A model generated the notes under the pieces. The model saw only the letters and a program-made list of their open reading frames with translations. It searched no databases and was not told the DNA's origin. Shown here in pieces: positions 34,199 to 42,504 of a stretch of DNA of 64,000 bases. The stretch is from positions 1-64,000 of the forward strand of contig CAJUAP010000001.1 in assembly GCA_910584435.1 (NCBI GenBank). Direction: 5' to 3'. Each line of letters begins with the position of its first letter. Position 1 is the first letter of the stretch. The DNA comes from an uncultured Acetatifactor sp. (lineage in GTDB: Bacteria; Bacillota; Clostridia; Lachnospirales; Lachnospiraceae). The translations under genes were made by a program, and so were the position numbers.

Positions 34199-37100
34199 TT
34201 ACCGCGCCCTGACTTTCACTTTCTGCTTCTTCCCGGATTTCTTATTATCCTTCTGCATGAACATTACGAAGGACAAACTCGCCAGACCAATGGACAGGAA
34301 CCATTTTGGATGAATTCCATCGCCAGTCTTCGGCGTACTGTCAGATACGGTGCCGGAAGAGGATGTATTACCCGTATCCACATAAATAACGTATGGCGAA
34401 AAATGTTCCGCTGTAAAAGTAATACAGGATACACCATTAATGGTAGTAAACTTAGGTGACAGCTTATCCAGCCTGTCATTTACCACACCTGCAACCTTGT
34501 TGTTGCCGGCATAAGGTATCAGGGAATCAGGTAATGGCAATGTCAGTGTAATAGATAATCCTTTTGTATCCGTAATCTTTCTTGTTCCGGTTGAATCATA
34601 CAGCGAGATATCCATTGGCACATACTTAATACGATCCAGATTGCCGAATTCAGCTAACAATGCTTTCAAAACCGCTGCAGTGGCCTCACTGTTCTCTGTA
34701 ACCTTAACCACAAAATTATCAGAAGAGCCGTTGACCGTTACCTGTACCACGCCTGTATTGGAAATCCCGTTTTTATCTATCACAACCTGGGTTCCTCCGC
34801 CCACCGGTGCATTCCCACTGGGACGATTAGTGCTATTATTCGTTCCTGTAGTATTACCGGAACCGGTGGTGTTGCCTGAGCCTGTGGGTATTGCCTTGTA
34901 GTTAGCCACAAGCGCCACATCGTTATCCGGCATTGTCACTATGATTGCAGATAAATTCTTATCCGTAACTACGGTGGATGCCGGGCTTACCGTCCAGCTG
35001 CTGAACTGTTGTCCTGCCGGCGGATCATTGGCCACAACGATAATCTGCTGTCCTGCCAGATAACTTCCCGAATTACTTCCGTTGTGTACTACCAGGGAAT
35101 GCACCTGACCGCTGGGAGCCGGACTTGCATTCGGATCATCACTCGGCCCCGGGCTTGCATTGGGGTCATCACCGTTATTTCCGCTTCCTATCTGATAATT
35201 TGCCATGACCGTAACATTGCTGTCCGGCATGGTAATTACCGTTTCGGCCTTATCTTTATCCAGCAAAACCGCCGTGGTCGGCGTAAATGACCATTCTTTA
35301 AAAGACTGCCCTGCCGGTGCCGGATTGGCAGTGATAATCACCTGTTCTCCTGTCTTATAGGTTCCGGAACCGCTTCCGTTCTGAACCGTCAGTGTATGGC
35401 TTCTGGATGAATCCGTACCGCCGCTGTTAATATTTCTGAACTCAGCTATTACCACAATATCCTCATTGGGCATCGTAAATACAGTCTGAGGGTTTGCTTT
35501 ATTCAAAATGGTTGTCGCCGATAAATCAGGCAGACTGGACCAGGTTGAAAACTCATTGCCCTCTGTGGGCGTATCCGCAATAATGATAATTTTTGCTCCT
35601 GCCTCAAAGCTGCCTGTGGTACTGCCGTCCTGCATCGTACCGCCCTGAACAGTCAATGTATGCTCTGTCCCATAGTCTGCCGTAGCCGTCAGATTCTTAG
35701 TCACTTGTGTCAGATCGCCGTCATTACACCTAAACCCTGTAATACCATTGGTTTCCATCTCTTCTAACAGCTTCGTGACTTCCGCATTGTTCAATGCATT
35801 TCCGCCGTTTGCCACAAATATCTTAAGAGGATCAAAATGGGGCGGCTGGGCAGAATCCACGAAAGTAACTTCCCATTGCGGCTTTGCATACTGTGCCGTA
35901 AAAAGCCATGTATTTCCGCTCTGAACAAAACTCCACTCGGTAAGAATTGCTTTCTGAACCTCACCGTCAAGAGGTTTTTCCACCTCATCTCCCACTTGTG
36001 CAGGGAATACCACATCATCCACACTGGAATACTGGTCTTCCGCATCTACCTGGACATCCTTCTTCTGTTCATTGTCCCAATAATAGAATGTAACCTTATA
36101 GTAGACCGGTGTATCCAGATCCATTACATTGAAATGCCATAGTTCCCCGATTTCCTGTGCAACGGTATCAGGAGCTGCCTGCCAGATTACCTTTTCGGGA
36201 TCTGTTGTCAATCCAGTAAAAGCATTGGAGCCGCTTCTCATTATACTGGATGTAGACCTCACGACAAAATTATTGACACCGCTGCCCTCAAAAGCATAAT
36301 CATCAAAATTGACAAGCGAATAGGGCAGACTGATTTTATAAAGGTTCTTTGTATTGGCAAAAGCTCTCACCGGAACGGACTTCACGGCAGATTCCGTCAG
36401 ATCCACTTCCACCACCTCGGTGCCGATAAACGCTTCCTGTCCAAGCTCTGTTACACCTGAAAGCTCCGTACCTCCTACAAACGGTGTACTTCTGCCTTCC
36501 AGACATTCCACCAGCTTCCCTTTCTCGGTTCCGTCTTCTGCGGGGCCGTAAATAATTGCATTTTCACAGGTAAATTTCGGATTATTCTGGAAATTCACAA
36601 AGCTTAAACCTTTACCGCACCCTCGGAAAGGTACAATTCCCATCTTTTCAACCGTTGCCGGGAGCGCCATCTGTGTGAGACCCGAGCAATCCCGGAATAC
36701 ATAATCCCCTACTTCCGTAAGTCCTGCTGTTGTGCCGTCCCCGTATGTGGTACTGTTCAAAGTAATGCTGGTCAGGTTCTTGCATCCGGCAAATGTACCG
36801 GTTCCATCTACAATCTCTCCCTGTGCATCCGTTTGAGGACTTGTAACGGAAGTCAGGCTCTGAGCGGTCAGCGTCTTGGAAAAAGGCTGTGTACCAAACG
36901 CTCCTTCATCCAACTTTTCTTTCTGTCTTATTAAACCTTCCTTGATGGATTGAACCCCTTCCGGAACCACAATATCCAATGCAGTCTCGATAATAGCTCT
37001 CTCATTGGGGGTCAAACTTGACAGGTTATAACCTGCACCTTGATAATTGGTAAAGGCATTCTTTATAGCTTCTTCATATGCATTGTCCTTGCCCGGAACG

Positions 37101-39313
37101 TGAAGATAACGATACCCGCCCGCAACCGAGTACTTACTGCCCGTCAGCTCTGACACTGCGGGGAAGTCCACCAGCTCACTCAGATGGGTCTCTTCATTAT
37201 ATCTTATCTCAAGATTCTGCGGCCAGCCGCTGTAATACGTAATATACTGCTTTGCCTGGCTTCCCGAAGTAAAATAATTCCCCTCTGTCATGGCATAGCG
37301 GTATGGACCAAACTCAGCCGATACAGGTCCTGTAATACACAGATGCTTTTCCGAAGGCGTATCAATGGTGCCGCTGCAGGAGCTGTCATGACTGCCTGAA
37401 ACAAACTGCGTCAAAAACGCATCGCTGCCCACGGTTACATTCTTTCCACCAAATTCATCAAAAATCACATCCCGTAATTTATGGCATCCCTGAAATACCC
37501 TGTCCCTGATCTCATTTACCGTATTCGGTATGACCACTGTCTCCAGATTGCACTTATTAAGGAATACCCCTTCTCCAAGTATATTAATCTCCAACGGACC
37601 GATTTTAGAAGGTATAATGATGGTCTTGGGTACTGATCCGCTGTCCGGGCTATGAGAATAGCTGCATAAAACATTGTCCGAAGTTACCACAAAGGTATTT
37701 GTCTGATTTGCACTGCCATCTGCATCCGGCAATGTAATCTCCCACTGTCCCACTCTGTAGTAATTACCCTTCTCATCTATAGCCAGATAGCTGAAAGGAA
37801 TGCACTGCTCCCTTGCCTGGTCATGAATCGCAGAAGTGGCAAGTCCCTCAAAATAGAATTCCTCTCCTACCTCCGCTTTAAAATTATCAAATGTATAATA
37901 ATCCCCATCATTCTTAAATTTCAGGCTTCCGTTTCTGGTACAGATAAACTGCAGCGAATCACACCCCTCAAAAATCGAGAGATACAGTTCATCGCTGATA
38001 CCGGCAGGCAGTGTCACAGACTGCAGCAGCTCACATCCTTTGAATGCGAACACACCTATCTTTCTCAGCATATTACTGCTTGTAGTACCGTTTGCATTAT
38101 CTCCATCGCTGCACAGATCAACTGTCTGAAGCTTAATACAGTCTTCAAAGGCAGAGTCTCCAATCTGTCCCACACTCCAGGGAAGAGTGAAGCTGGCCAG
38201 TTCGCTGCATCCCTTAAATGCCGCTTTTCCTAACTCCGACATGGGACTGCCTGCAAACAGCTTCACCGAATTCAGCCGGATACAGTCCTGAAAAGCGCCC
38301 TCGCCAATGGTATTCAGGCCGTTGCTCTCTTCCAGATCAAGCGTTGAAAGACCTATCCCATAAAATGCATAGTCGCCGATTCCCTTGAATTCTTTCCCGA
38401 ACTTTACCGTACTGACATTGGTAGCGCCTGCAAAAACACCCTTTTCCTTTGTTGCCTCTGTGATCCGCTGCCAGTTCCCGTTCTCATCCTTATATTGATT
38501 GCTGATATAATATACCTTGGCACCTCTGATTCGCTGATATTGCTGTTCCCTTGTCCGCTGGAACTGCGCATCTGCCTCCGTTGCACTTGTCGGCGGGTCC
38601 GTATTTGTACTCGGATCGCCAACCTGAGCAACGTCTTTATCATAATATAATTCCCTCTCGTCATATCCTTCCCATTCGCTGCGATTGGCAAGATAACAGG
38701 GCAGATACTCCCCGGTCTCTTTCGTATAAATATACCTTGTTACGACACCGTCATTATCTGTCTCCCGTCTTCCGGTATCTTTATAAAAATCAGGATATAT
38801 GCCTAATGTCGGCAGAGCAGTTGGGGAAACAGCCTCTTCCACTCTCCTGCGGTAAAAGAGAAAACAGCCATTCTGTCCCACTGCAGCAAAACCGTTGGAT
38901 GTACCCTGTGACACCGTATACTGTTTATATGCAGCTACGGTATCCGGAATGGTCAGCATACCGCCGTCCAATTGACCTCCGGCATATCCCGTAATAACAG
39001 CTACCTTACTGTCGCCTTCAGTTATATACGCAAATTGATATATTTGATCTTCTGACGTATATATGGTTTCATCCATATCTGTTATCTGCGGAATATTCAC
39101 GGAATTTGTTGTAACCTGTGCATTAGGATCAGTAGCCGCCACACTGGCTGCCCTTGCCATAGTATTCTCCCCCGCAGCCTGCATGCTGTCCACAGGTATT
39201 GCCGCAATCACAAGAGCGGTTGCCATGAACAAAGCCCCCAGCGTCTTGCGTATGGACCTCTTCAGCCTCTTTTTCTTTTTTACTTTTTTCGCATCTTTCA
39301 CAGTACCAGCCAT
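34199..39313 (-). CDS. Giant LRR surface protein with TPKTG sorting signal
   Basis: A 1704-residue secreted protein. A long basic N-terminus and hydrophobic helix (LGALFMATALVIAAIPVDSMQA) make the signal peptide. BspA-type leucine-rich repeats run from about residue 300 to 1090, interrupted by non-LRR stretches. Three bacterial-repeat domains of the InlB-B/divergent type follow at about 1230-1470, each with HTLTV..G..SGSY..G..I.A..P..G..F..W. A Pro/Ser/Asn and Gly/Thr linker, a beta domain, then the cell-wall signal TPKTGD, a hydrophobic helix and a basic tail (KKSGKKQKVKVRAR) close the protein. The class B sortase gene ends 4 bp upstream, so the protein is its probable substrate. It is likely an adhesin. 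Confidence 0.9.
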   Translation of the reverse strand: MAGTVKDAKKVKKKKRLKRSIRKTLGALFMATALVIAAIPVDSMQAAGENTMARAASVAATDPNAQVTTNSVNIPQITDMDETIYTSEDQIYQFAYITEGDSKVAVITGYAGGQLDGGMLTIPDTVAAYKQYTVSQGTSNGFAAVGQNGCFLFYRRRVEEAVSPTALPTLGIYPDFYKDTGRRETDNDGVVTRYIYTKETGEYLPCYLANRSEWEGYDERELYYDKDVAQVGDPSTNTDPPTSATEADAQFQRTREQQYQRIRGAKVYYISNQYKDENGNWQRITEATKEKGVFAGATNVSTVKFGKEFKGIGDYAFYGIGLSTLDLEESNGLNTIGEGAFQDCIRLNSVKLFAGSPMSELGKAAFKGCSELASFTLPWSVGQIGDSAFEDCIKLQTVDLCSDGDNANGTTSSNMLRKIGVFAFKGCELLQSVTLPAGISDELYLSIFEGCDSLQFICTRNGSLKFKNDGDYYTFDNFKAEVGEEFYFEGLATSAIHDQAREQCIPFSYLAIDEKGNYYRVGQWEITLPDADGSANQTNTFVVTSDNVLCSYSHSPDSGSVPKTIIIPSKIGPLEINILGEGVFLNKCNLETVVIPNTVNEIRDRVFQGCHKLRDVIFDEFGGKNVTVGSDAFLTQFVSGSHDSSCSGTIDTPSEKHLCITGPVSAEFGPYRYAMTEGNYFTSGSQAKQYITYYSGWPQNLEIRYNEETHLSELVDFPAVSELTGSKYSVAGGYRYLHVPGKDNAYEEAIKNAFTNYQGAGYNLSSLTPNERAIIETALDIVVPEGVQSIKEGLIRQKEKLDEGAFGTQPFSKTLTAQSLTSVTSPQTDAQGEIVDGTGTFAGCKNLTSITLNSTTYGDGTTAGLTEVGDYVFRDCSGLTQMALPATVEKMGIVPFRGCGKGLSFVNFQNNPKFTCENAIIYGPAEDGTEKGKLVECLEGRSTPFVGGTELSGVTELGQEAFIGTEVVEVDLTESAVKSVPVRAFANTKNLYKISLPYSLVNFDDYAFEGSGVNNFVVRSTSSIMRSGSNAFTGLTTDPEKVIWQAAPDTVAQEIGELWHFNVMDLDTPVYYKVTFYYWDNEQKKDVQVDAEDQYSSVDDVVFPAQVGDEVEKPLDGEVQKAILTEWSFVQSGNTWLFTAQYAKPQWEVTFVDSAQPPHFDPLKIFVANGGNALNNAEVTKLLEEMETNGITGFRCNDGDLTQVTKNLTATADYGTEHTLTVQGGTMQDGSTTGSFEAGAKIIIIADTPTEGNEFSTWSSLPDLSATTILNKANPQTVFTMPNEDIVVIAEFRNINSGGTDSSRSHTLTVQNGSGSGTYKTGEQVIITANPAPAGQSFKEWSFTPTTAVLLDKDKAETVITMPDSNVTVMANYQIGSGNNGDDPNASPGPSDDPNASPAPSGQVHSLVVHNGSNSGSYLAGQQIIVVANDPPAGQQFSSWTVSPASTVVTDKNLSAIIVTMPDNDVALVANYKAIPTGSGNTTGSGNTTGTNNSTNRPSGNAPVGGGTQVVIDKNGISNTGVVQVTVNGSSDNFVVKVTENSEATAAVLKALLAEFGNLDRIKYVPMDISLYDSTGTRKITDTKGLSITLTLPLPDSLIPYAGNNKVAGVVNDRLDKLSPKFTTINGVSCITFTAEHFSPYVIYVDTGNTSSSGTVSDSTPKTGDGIHPKWFLSIGLASLSFVMFMQKDNKKSGKKQKVKVRAR

Positions 39314-39317
39314 CTCC

Positions 39318-40505
39318 TTACTCCTTTGCGATCTTTTTAGCCACTACAACAAAACGCCCGTCAGTCTCCTGATAATCACAGGTAGAGAGGGTCAGAAGCT
39401 GATCTCCGTACACTGCCGTCACACCTGTATCATATAGTGATACAGCCGCCATTTCCTGCATATAGGAATCAAACTCCTGCTCGCCGTTTGCATCTATAAA
39501 CTGATAATACTTGAAAACAATCTCTGTCTCTTTGTACACTCTGGAACGGAACACATACATCACCTGATAAGTCCCCTTCTCATATATAGTATCAAAACTG
39601 ATGTAAGGATGTTCCTTATAATAGGATTCATTCTGATATAAATCCAGTTTTCCGAACATTTTGCCGTTCTTCATATGATGTCCGTACAATATGTAATTGG
39701 TACTGGGCTTGATTACATCACAATCCTTATCCATGAAAATAGAACCGTTGATATCATATTCTTCATTTATATTGTGATCCAGATAGTACTCATTATTCTC
39801 TGTCTGCAAAACAGGGTAATCTATATTTGTATCGTCAATTTTTATCCATCCGATAAGTCTTTTATTATTATTTAATAATTTTTTATATTCATCCAGCACT
39901 TCCTTCTCCGGAGGCACATCATCCAAAGTAAACAGAGGCCCGCTAGACGCTGCCGGAGCGGCAATCACATTATCCGCTTCTTCTTTCAATGCATTTAACT
40001 CCCGAAAAGCACTCTCTGTCTTGTAATGATAATAGGAATAAATCCCAAAATATCCCAGACATAGTACGGCAACCATACTGCTCACTCTCAGAATCCATTT
40101 CCTCCGCCGTTCCTGATGAAGCAGAACCTCTTCCACCGCCGAATCCGATACCTTACTTGCTGCAGCGCTCCCTGCTCCATCCCCATGATCTGCAGCGCCT
40201 TTTCCGGGCTTTGCCTTCATATTACCTGAAGCTTTATTTCCATGGAAAGTTTTTTTTCCGTTTCTGCCGGAAGAAACCATCTTGATCTGTGCTTCCACCT
40301 CTTCCTGAAAGTCTTGTCCCAGAAGGGTCAGAAACTTATACTTTCCGCTTTGCAGCCCCTCCCTTAACGACTCCAGCTCCTTCTTATCCTTATAATTCGT
40401 CCTTGCCCGGAGTCTGTCGATTAATTCCTTATCATGCTTTGCACGGGCATAATCGCTCTCCGTGCGAAACTGCCTGCCCTCCACTGTATAAACCTTTTGT
40501 GCCAT
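39318..40505 (-). CDS. srtB: Class B sortase with a cytoplasmic N-terminal extension
   Basis: A 395-residue transpeptidase. Residues 1-145 are a charged cytoplasmic region that begins MAQKVYTVEGRQFRTESDYARAKHDKE, rare for sortases. One membrane helix follows (about 150-170; ILRVSSMVAVLCLGYFGIYSYY). The sortase domain (from about 210) shows IGWIKIDDTNIDYPVLQ, the catalytic His in YGHHMKNGKMF, Cys in LSTCDY and Arg in DGRFVVV, the class B pattern. It should cleave the TPKTG motif of the next gene; the Clostridioides SrtB motif (S/P)PxTG is close. GAAGGAAGG fixes the start at 40505. Confidence 0.9.
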   Translation of the reverse strand: MAQKVYTVEGRQFRTESDYARAKHDKELIDRLRARTNYKDKKELESLREGLQSGKYKFLTLLGQDFQEEVEAQIKMVSSGRNGKKTFHGNKASGNMKAKPGKGAADHGDGAGSAAASKVSDSAVEEVLLHQERRRKWILRVSSMVAVLCLGYFGIYSYYHYKTESAFRELNALKEEADNVIAAPAASSGPLFTLDDVPPEKEVLDEYKKLLNNNKRLIGWIKIDDTNIDYPVLQTENNEYYLDHNINEEYDINGSIFMDKDCDVIKPSTNYILYGHHMKNGKMFGKLDLYQNESYYKEHPYISFDTIYEKGTYQVMYVFRSRVYKETEIVFKYYQFIDANGEQEFDSYMQEMAAVSLYDTGVTAVYGDQLLTLSTCDYQETDGRFVVVAKKIAKE

Positions 40506-40541
40506 ATTCCTTCCTTCGTGTATCATATGCCTTTCTATTCT

Positions 40542-40569
40542 ATTTTACTATATATTGAAATTATTGCAA
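40542..40569 (-). promoter_or_regulatory. Sigma-A promoter of the sortase/LRR operon
   Basis: TTGCAA (40564-40569) and TAAAAT (40542-40547) with 16-bp spacing on the minus strand, 36 bp ahead of the sortase start. Confidence 0.7.
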
Positions 40570-40776
40570 GCCCTTTTCCAAGATGTGGTAGTTATTTACT
40601 ATAAAAACTTTCCGCCCGCCGCTTATCGTACAAAGCTTCTTCGTTTATAAACGGCACAGCTGCCGTCAGCCTTGTGTCACAATACTGATTTATCGTACCA
40701 TGCCCAGAGCAAAATAGCAAGTTTTCCCGAAAATTGGATTTCCGGATATTTTTAAATTTCCTTTACACACCCCGGA

Positions 40777-40805
40777 AACATTGACATGCTCATGCGCATA
40801 GAATA
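40777..40805 (+). promoter_or_regulatory. Sigma-K/E-like promoter of the Cys-rich gene
   Basis: CATAGAATA (40797-40805) fits the -10 pattern CATAnnnTA of mother-cell sigma factors. AACA (40777-40780) lies 16 bp upstream, as expected for the -35 AC of sigma K. A TTGACA at 40781 is also present, but at 17 bp it faces only TAAAGC. The rest of the 40570-40776 gap shows no gene. Confidence 0.5.
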
Positions 40806-40835
40806 AAGCATAAATATCCTTTGGAGGGAAAAAAA

Positions 40836-41171
40836 ATGAGTGATTTAACTGCTACAAATTGTGGCTGCTCTAACGATTCTTGCGGTTGCGTAAGCAACCA
40901 GAATAACGGCTGTGGGTGCAACAGCTGGATATGGATTATCCTGCTGCTGTCCCTGGCCGGCGGAAATAACGGCTGTGGATGTAGTAATAACTGTGGATGC
41001 GGCAACAGCTGTGGATGCGGCAGCTTCTTCGGCGGCAATAACGGCTGCGAATGGCTCATCTGGATCTTACTGCTCTCCTGCTTCTGCGGCAACGGCTCCG
41101 GCTTCGGCAATAACTGCGGCAATAACTGCGGAAACAACTGTGGCTGCGGATGCGGCTGCGGCTGCAACTAA
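40836..41171 (+). CDS. Cys/Gly/Asn-rich small membrane protein
   Basis: An 111-residue protein dominated by CGC and NNCG motifs, with more than 20 cysteines. Two hydrophobic segments, NSWIWIILLLSLAGG and CEWLIWILLLSCFCG, break the Cys/Gly stretches and could cross or lie in a membrane. GGAGGG is placed well before the ATG at 40836; a frame five codons longer lacks support. There is no signal peptide. The composition suggests a disulfide-crosslinked structural protein, such as a spore coat or crust component, and the sporulation-type promoter element agrees. A bacteriocin-like peptide is less likely. I know of no family with a proven function. Confidence 0.75.
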   Translation: MSDLTATNCGCSNDSCGCVSNQNNGCGCNSWIWIILLLSLAGGNNGCGCSNNCGCGNSCGCGSFFGGNNGCEWLIWILLLSCFCGNGSGFGNNCGNNCGNNCGCGCGCGCN

Positions 41172-41186
41172 GCAGTAATCTTACAA

Positions 41187-41228
41187 CAGGCTCCTATGGG
41201 AACTTGCTTCCTGTCGGGAGCCTGTTTT
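41187..41228 (+). terminator. Rho-independent terminator of the Cys-rich gene
   Basis: CAGGCTCC pairs with GGGAGCCTG and is followed by TTTT on the plus strand, 16 bp past the stop codon. Confidence 0.8.
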
Positions 41229-41324
41229 CCCATGATCAAAGTATCCCATGGGGCTTCATGATATGCCAAATTCCCTGATTACATGAAAGACTGTGAATCC
41301 ATAGCATGTTCCGATTCCATATTC

Positions 41325-41352
41325 ATAAGCGCTGCCACTCCTACATAGAATA
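41325..41352 (+). promoter_or_regulatory. Sigma-E-like promoter of the Met-rich gene
   Basis: ATA (41325-41327), a 16-bp spacer and CATAGAATA (41344-41352). The -10 octamer CATAGAAT differs from the sigma-E consensus CATACAAT at one base and is identical to the element ahead of the Cys-rich gene. Confidence 0.5.
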
Positions 41353-41389
41353 AAAATAACCATTCTTGTCCTGAAAGGAGTGCGCCGCT

Positions 41390-41947
41390 ATGGAGGATCA
41401 AAGTTCAAAAATAATTGCTGCATTTGACTCCCTTTTTACTACAAACCGCATCCAGATATTAAAAATACTTCTTCCAAGACTTGCCCCGGAACATCAAAGC
41501 GGCTTTGCAGTCTACATAAAGCTGCTGGAACTGCAATATACCCTCTCTTTTCTGCACCGTCATCCAGGCAATCGCTTATTTGGAACCGACAAGCAGCTAT
41601 CTGCCAACTTCTTCCAGGGCGATAATACAGATACCATCAGCCTCTTGGACGAACTGCTTCCCTTCAGCGATCCGGAAGGACGGACAAAAATTGAGAACAT
41701 GAAAAACATGCTGGTCAATATGAAGAAAATGCAGGAAATGATGGAAATGATACAGATGATACAGGAACTTTTTCCTGAGGGAGCAGGCGGTGACAATCCC
41801 ATGGATTTCTTCACCAGCATGTCAGGCATGCCCAATATGTCAGGCATGTTCAACATGCCCGATATGGATCTGTCATCCCTTTTTCAAATGTTCGGAAATC
41901 ATACGGAACCTGATGACAATCCCGCACCGGATACAGATACCTCATGA
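41390..41947 (+). CDS. Orphan protein with Met-rich C-terminal half
   Basis: A 185-residue protein. The N-terminal half looks like a small helical domain (SSKIIAAFDSLFTTNRIQILKILLPRLAPEHQ.., LLELQYTLSFL). The C-terminal half is strikingly methionine-rich (MKNMLVNMKKMQEMMEMIQMIQELF; repeated MSGMPNMSGMFNMPDMD) and ends in an acidic tail. AAAGGAG lies 9 nt before the ATG. No family with a known role comes to mind. The gene at 42142 is in the same direction and is probably a partner. A sporulation-time structural role is inferred only from the promoter. Confidence 0.65.
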   Translation: MEDQSSKIIAAFDSLFTTNRIQILKILLPRLAPEHQSGFAVYIKLLELQYTLSFLHRHPGNRLFGTDKQLSANFFQGDNTDTISLLDELLPFSDPEGRTKIENMKNMLVNMKKMQEMMEMIQMIQELFPEGAGGDNPMDFFTSMSGMPNMSGMFNMPDMDLSSLFQMFGNHTEPDDNPAPDTDTS

Positions 41948-42013
41948 TGTGCAGTCTGTAATACACCCGGATCCGGAGAGAATCTCACGGAACCACTATA
42001 CCGGCAGACGTCT

Positions 42014-42115
42014 TATACTGCAGACCGCCGGGATTTACAGTGATGCCTCCGGGAAAGTACCCGGCTGGCAGTCTGCAGTCTGGTTGTACTGTAAATTTAA
42101 CCGATGCGCAGTATA
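42014..42115. repeat. Interspersed structured repeat, family 2, copy B
   Basis: A 102-bp element with TATACTGC/GCAGTATA ends (nine bases with a flanking T/A) and the nested stem CTGCAGACCGCC/GGCAGTCTGCAG. It aligns along its full length with 19336-19438, about 80 percent identical by eye. It lies between the stop of the Met-rich gene and the ribosome site of the next gene, inside their presumed common transcript. Confidence 0.85.
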
Positions 42116-42141
42116 AACTGTAAACCAAGAAAGGAGTTCTA

Positions 42142-42441
42142 ATGGATAATGAAACCAGACCTGCCTGGATGGCAGACCCTCTTGTAAATGAAATTCCAAA
42201 ACAGAAACTGGATTTCTTAGGCCAGCTTTTCTCCGAAGGCCGCGGAAAAAGCCAGAAAGAAATGATGACGTATCTGATGCCTTTGATGAAGAAGGCAAAA
42301 CAGGAAAACCTGACGTTTACTCCACAGGAAATGAGCGCCGCCATAGCTGCAATCAGAAAGCACAGCAGCGAAGAAGAACGGACGCAGATTGATAAAATAC
42401 TGAAGAAAAGCGGCCATGGCGCAGATGCTCCTTCCTCATAA
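42142..42441 (+). CDS. Small orphan helical protein
   Basis: A 99-residue protein, predicted mostly helical and charged. Notable stretches are WMADPLVNEIPKQKLDFLGQLFSEGRGKSQKEMMTYLMPLMKKAKQ and FTPQEMSAAIAAIRKHSSEEERTQIDKIL. AAAGGAG stands 6 nt before the ATG. No cysteines, no signal peptide and no membrane helix. It follows the Met-rich gene after a structured repeat and has no evident promoter of its own. I do not recognise it. Confidence 0.65.
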   Translation: MDNETRPAWMADPLVNEIPKQKLDFLGQLFSEGRGKSQKEMMTYLMPLMKKAKQENLTFTPQEMSAAIAAIRKHSSEEERTQIDKILKKSGHGADAPSS

Positions 42442-42457
42442 CCGGCCAGCCTGAAAA

Positions 42458-42492
42458 CGCTGTTCAAGGCAGATTTCCTGCCTTGGACAGCG
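42458..42492. terminator. Bidirectional terminator between converging genes
   Basis: CGCTGTTCAAGGCAG pairs with CTGCCTTGGACAGCG (one G-T) over 5 nt. It is followed by TTTTC on the minus strand, which would serve the EF-G-like gene, and by ATTTC on the plus strand for the small orphan gene. Confidence 0.75.
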
Positions 42493-42504
42493 CATTTCAT
42501 CATA

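Noticed and set aside
40790..41167. Pro/Gln/Leu-rich frame opposite the Cys-rich gene
   Set aside because: It is the antisense shadow of the CGC repeats. The plus-strand frame has the ribosome site, promoter element and terminator.
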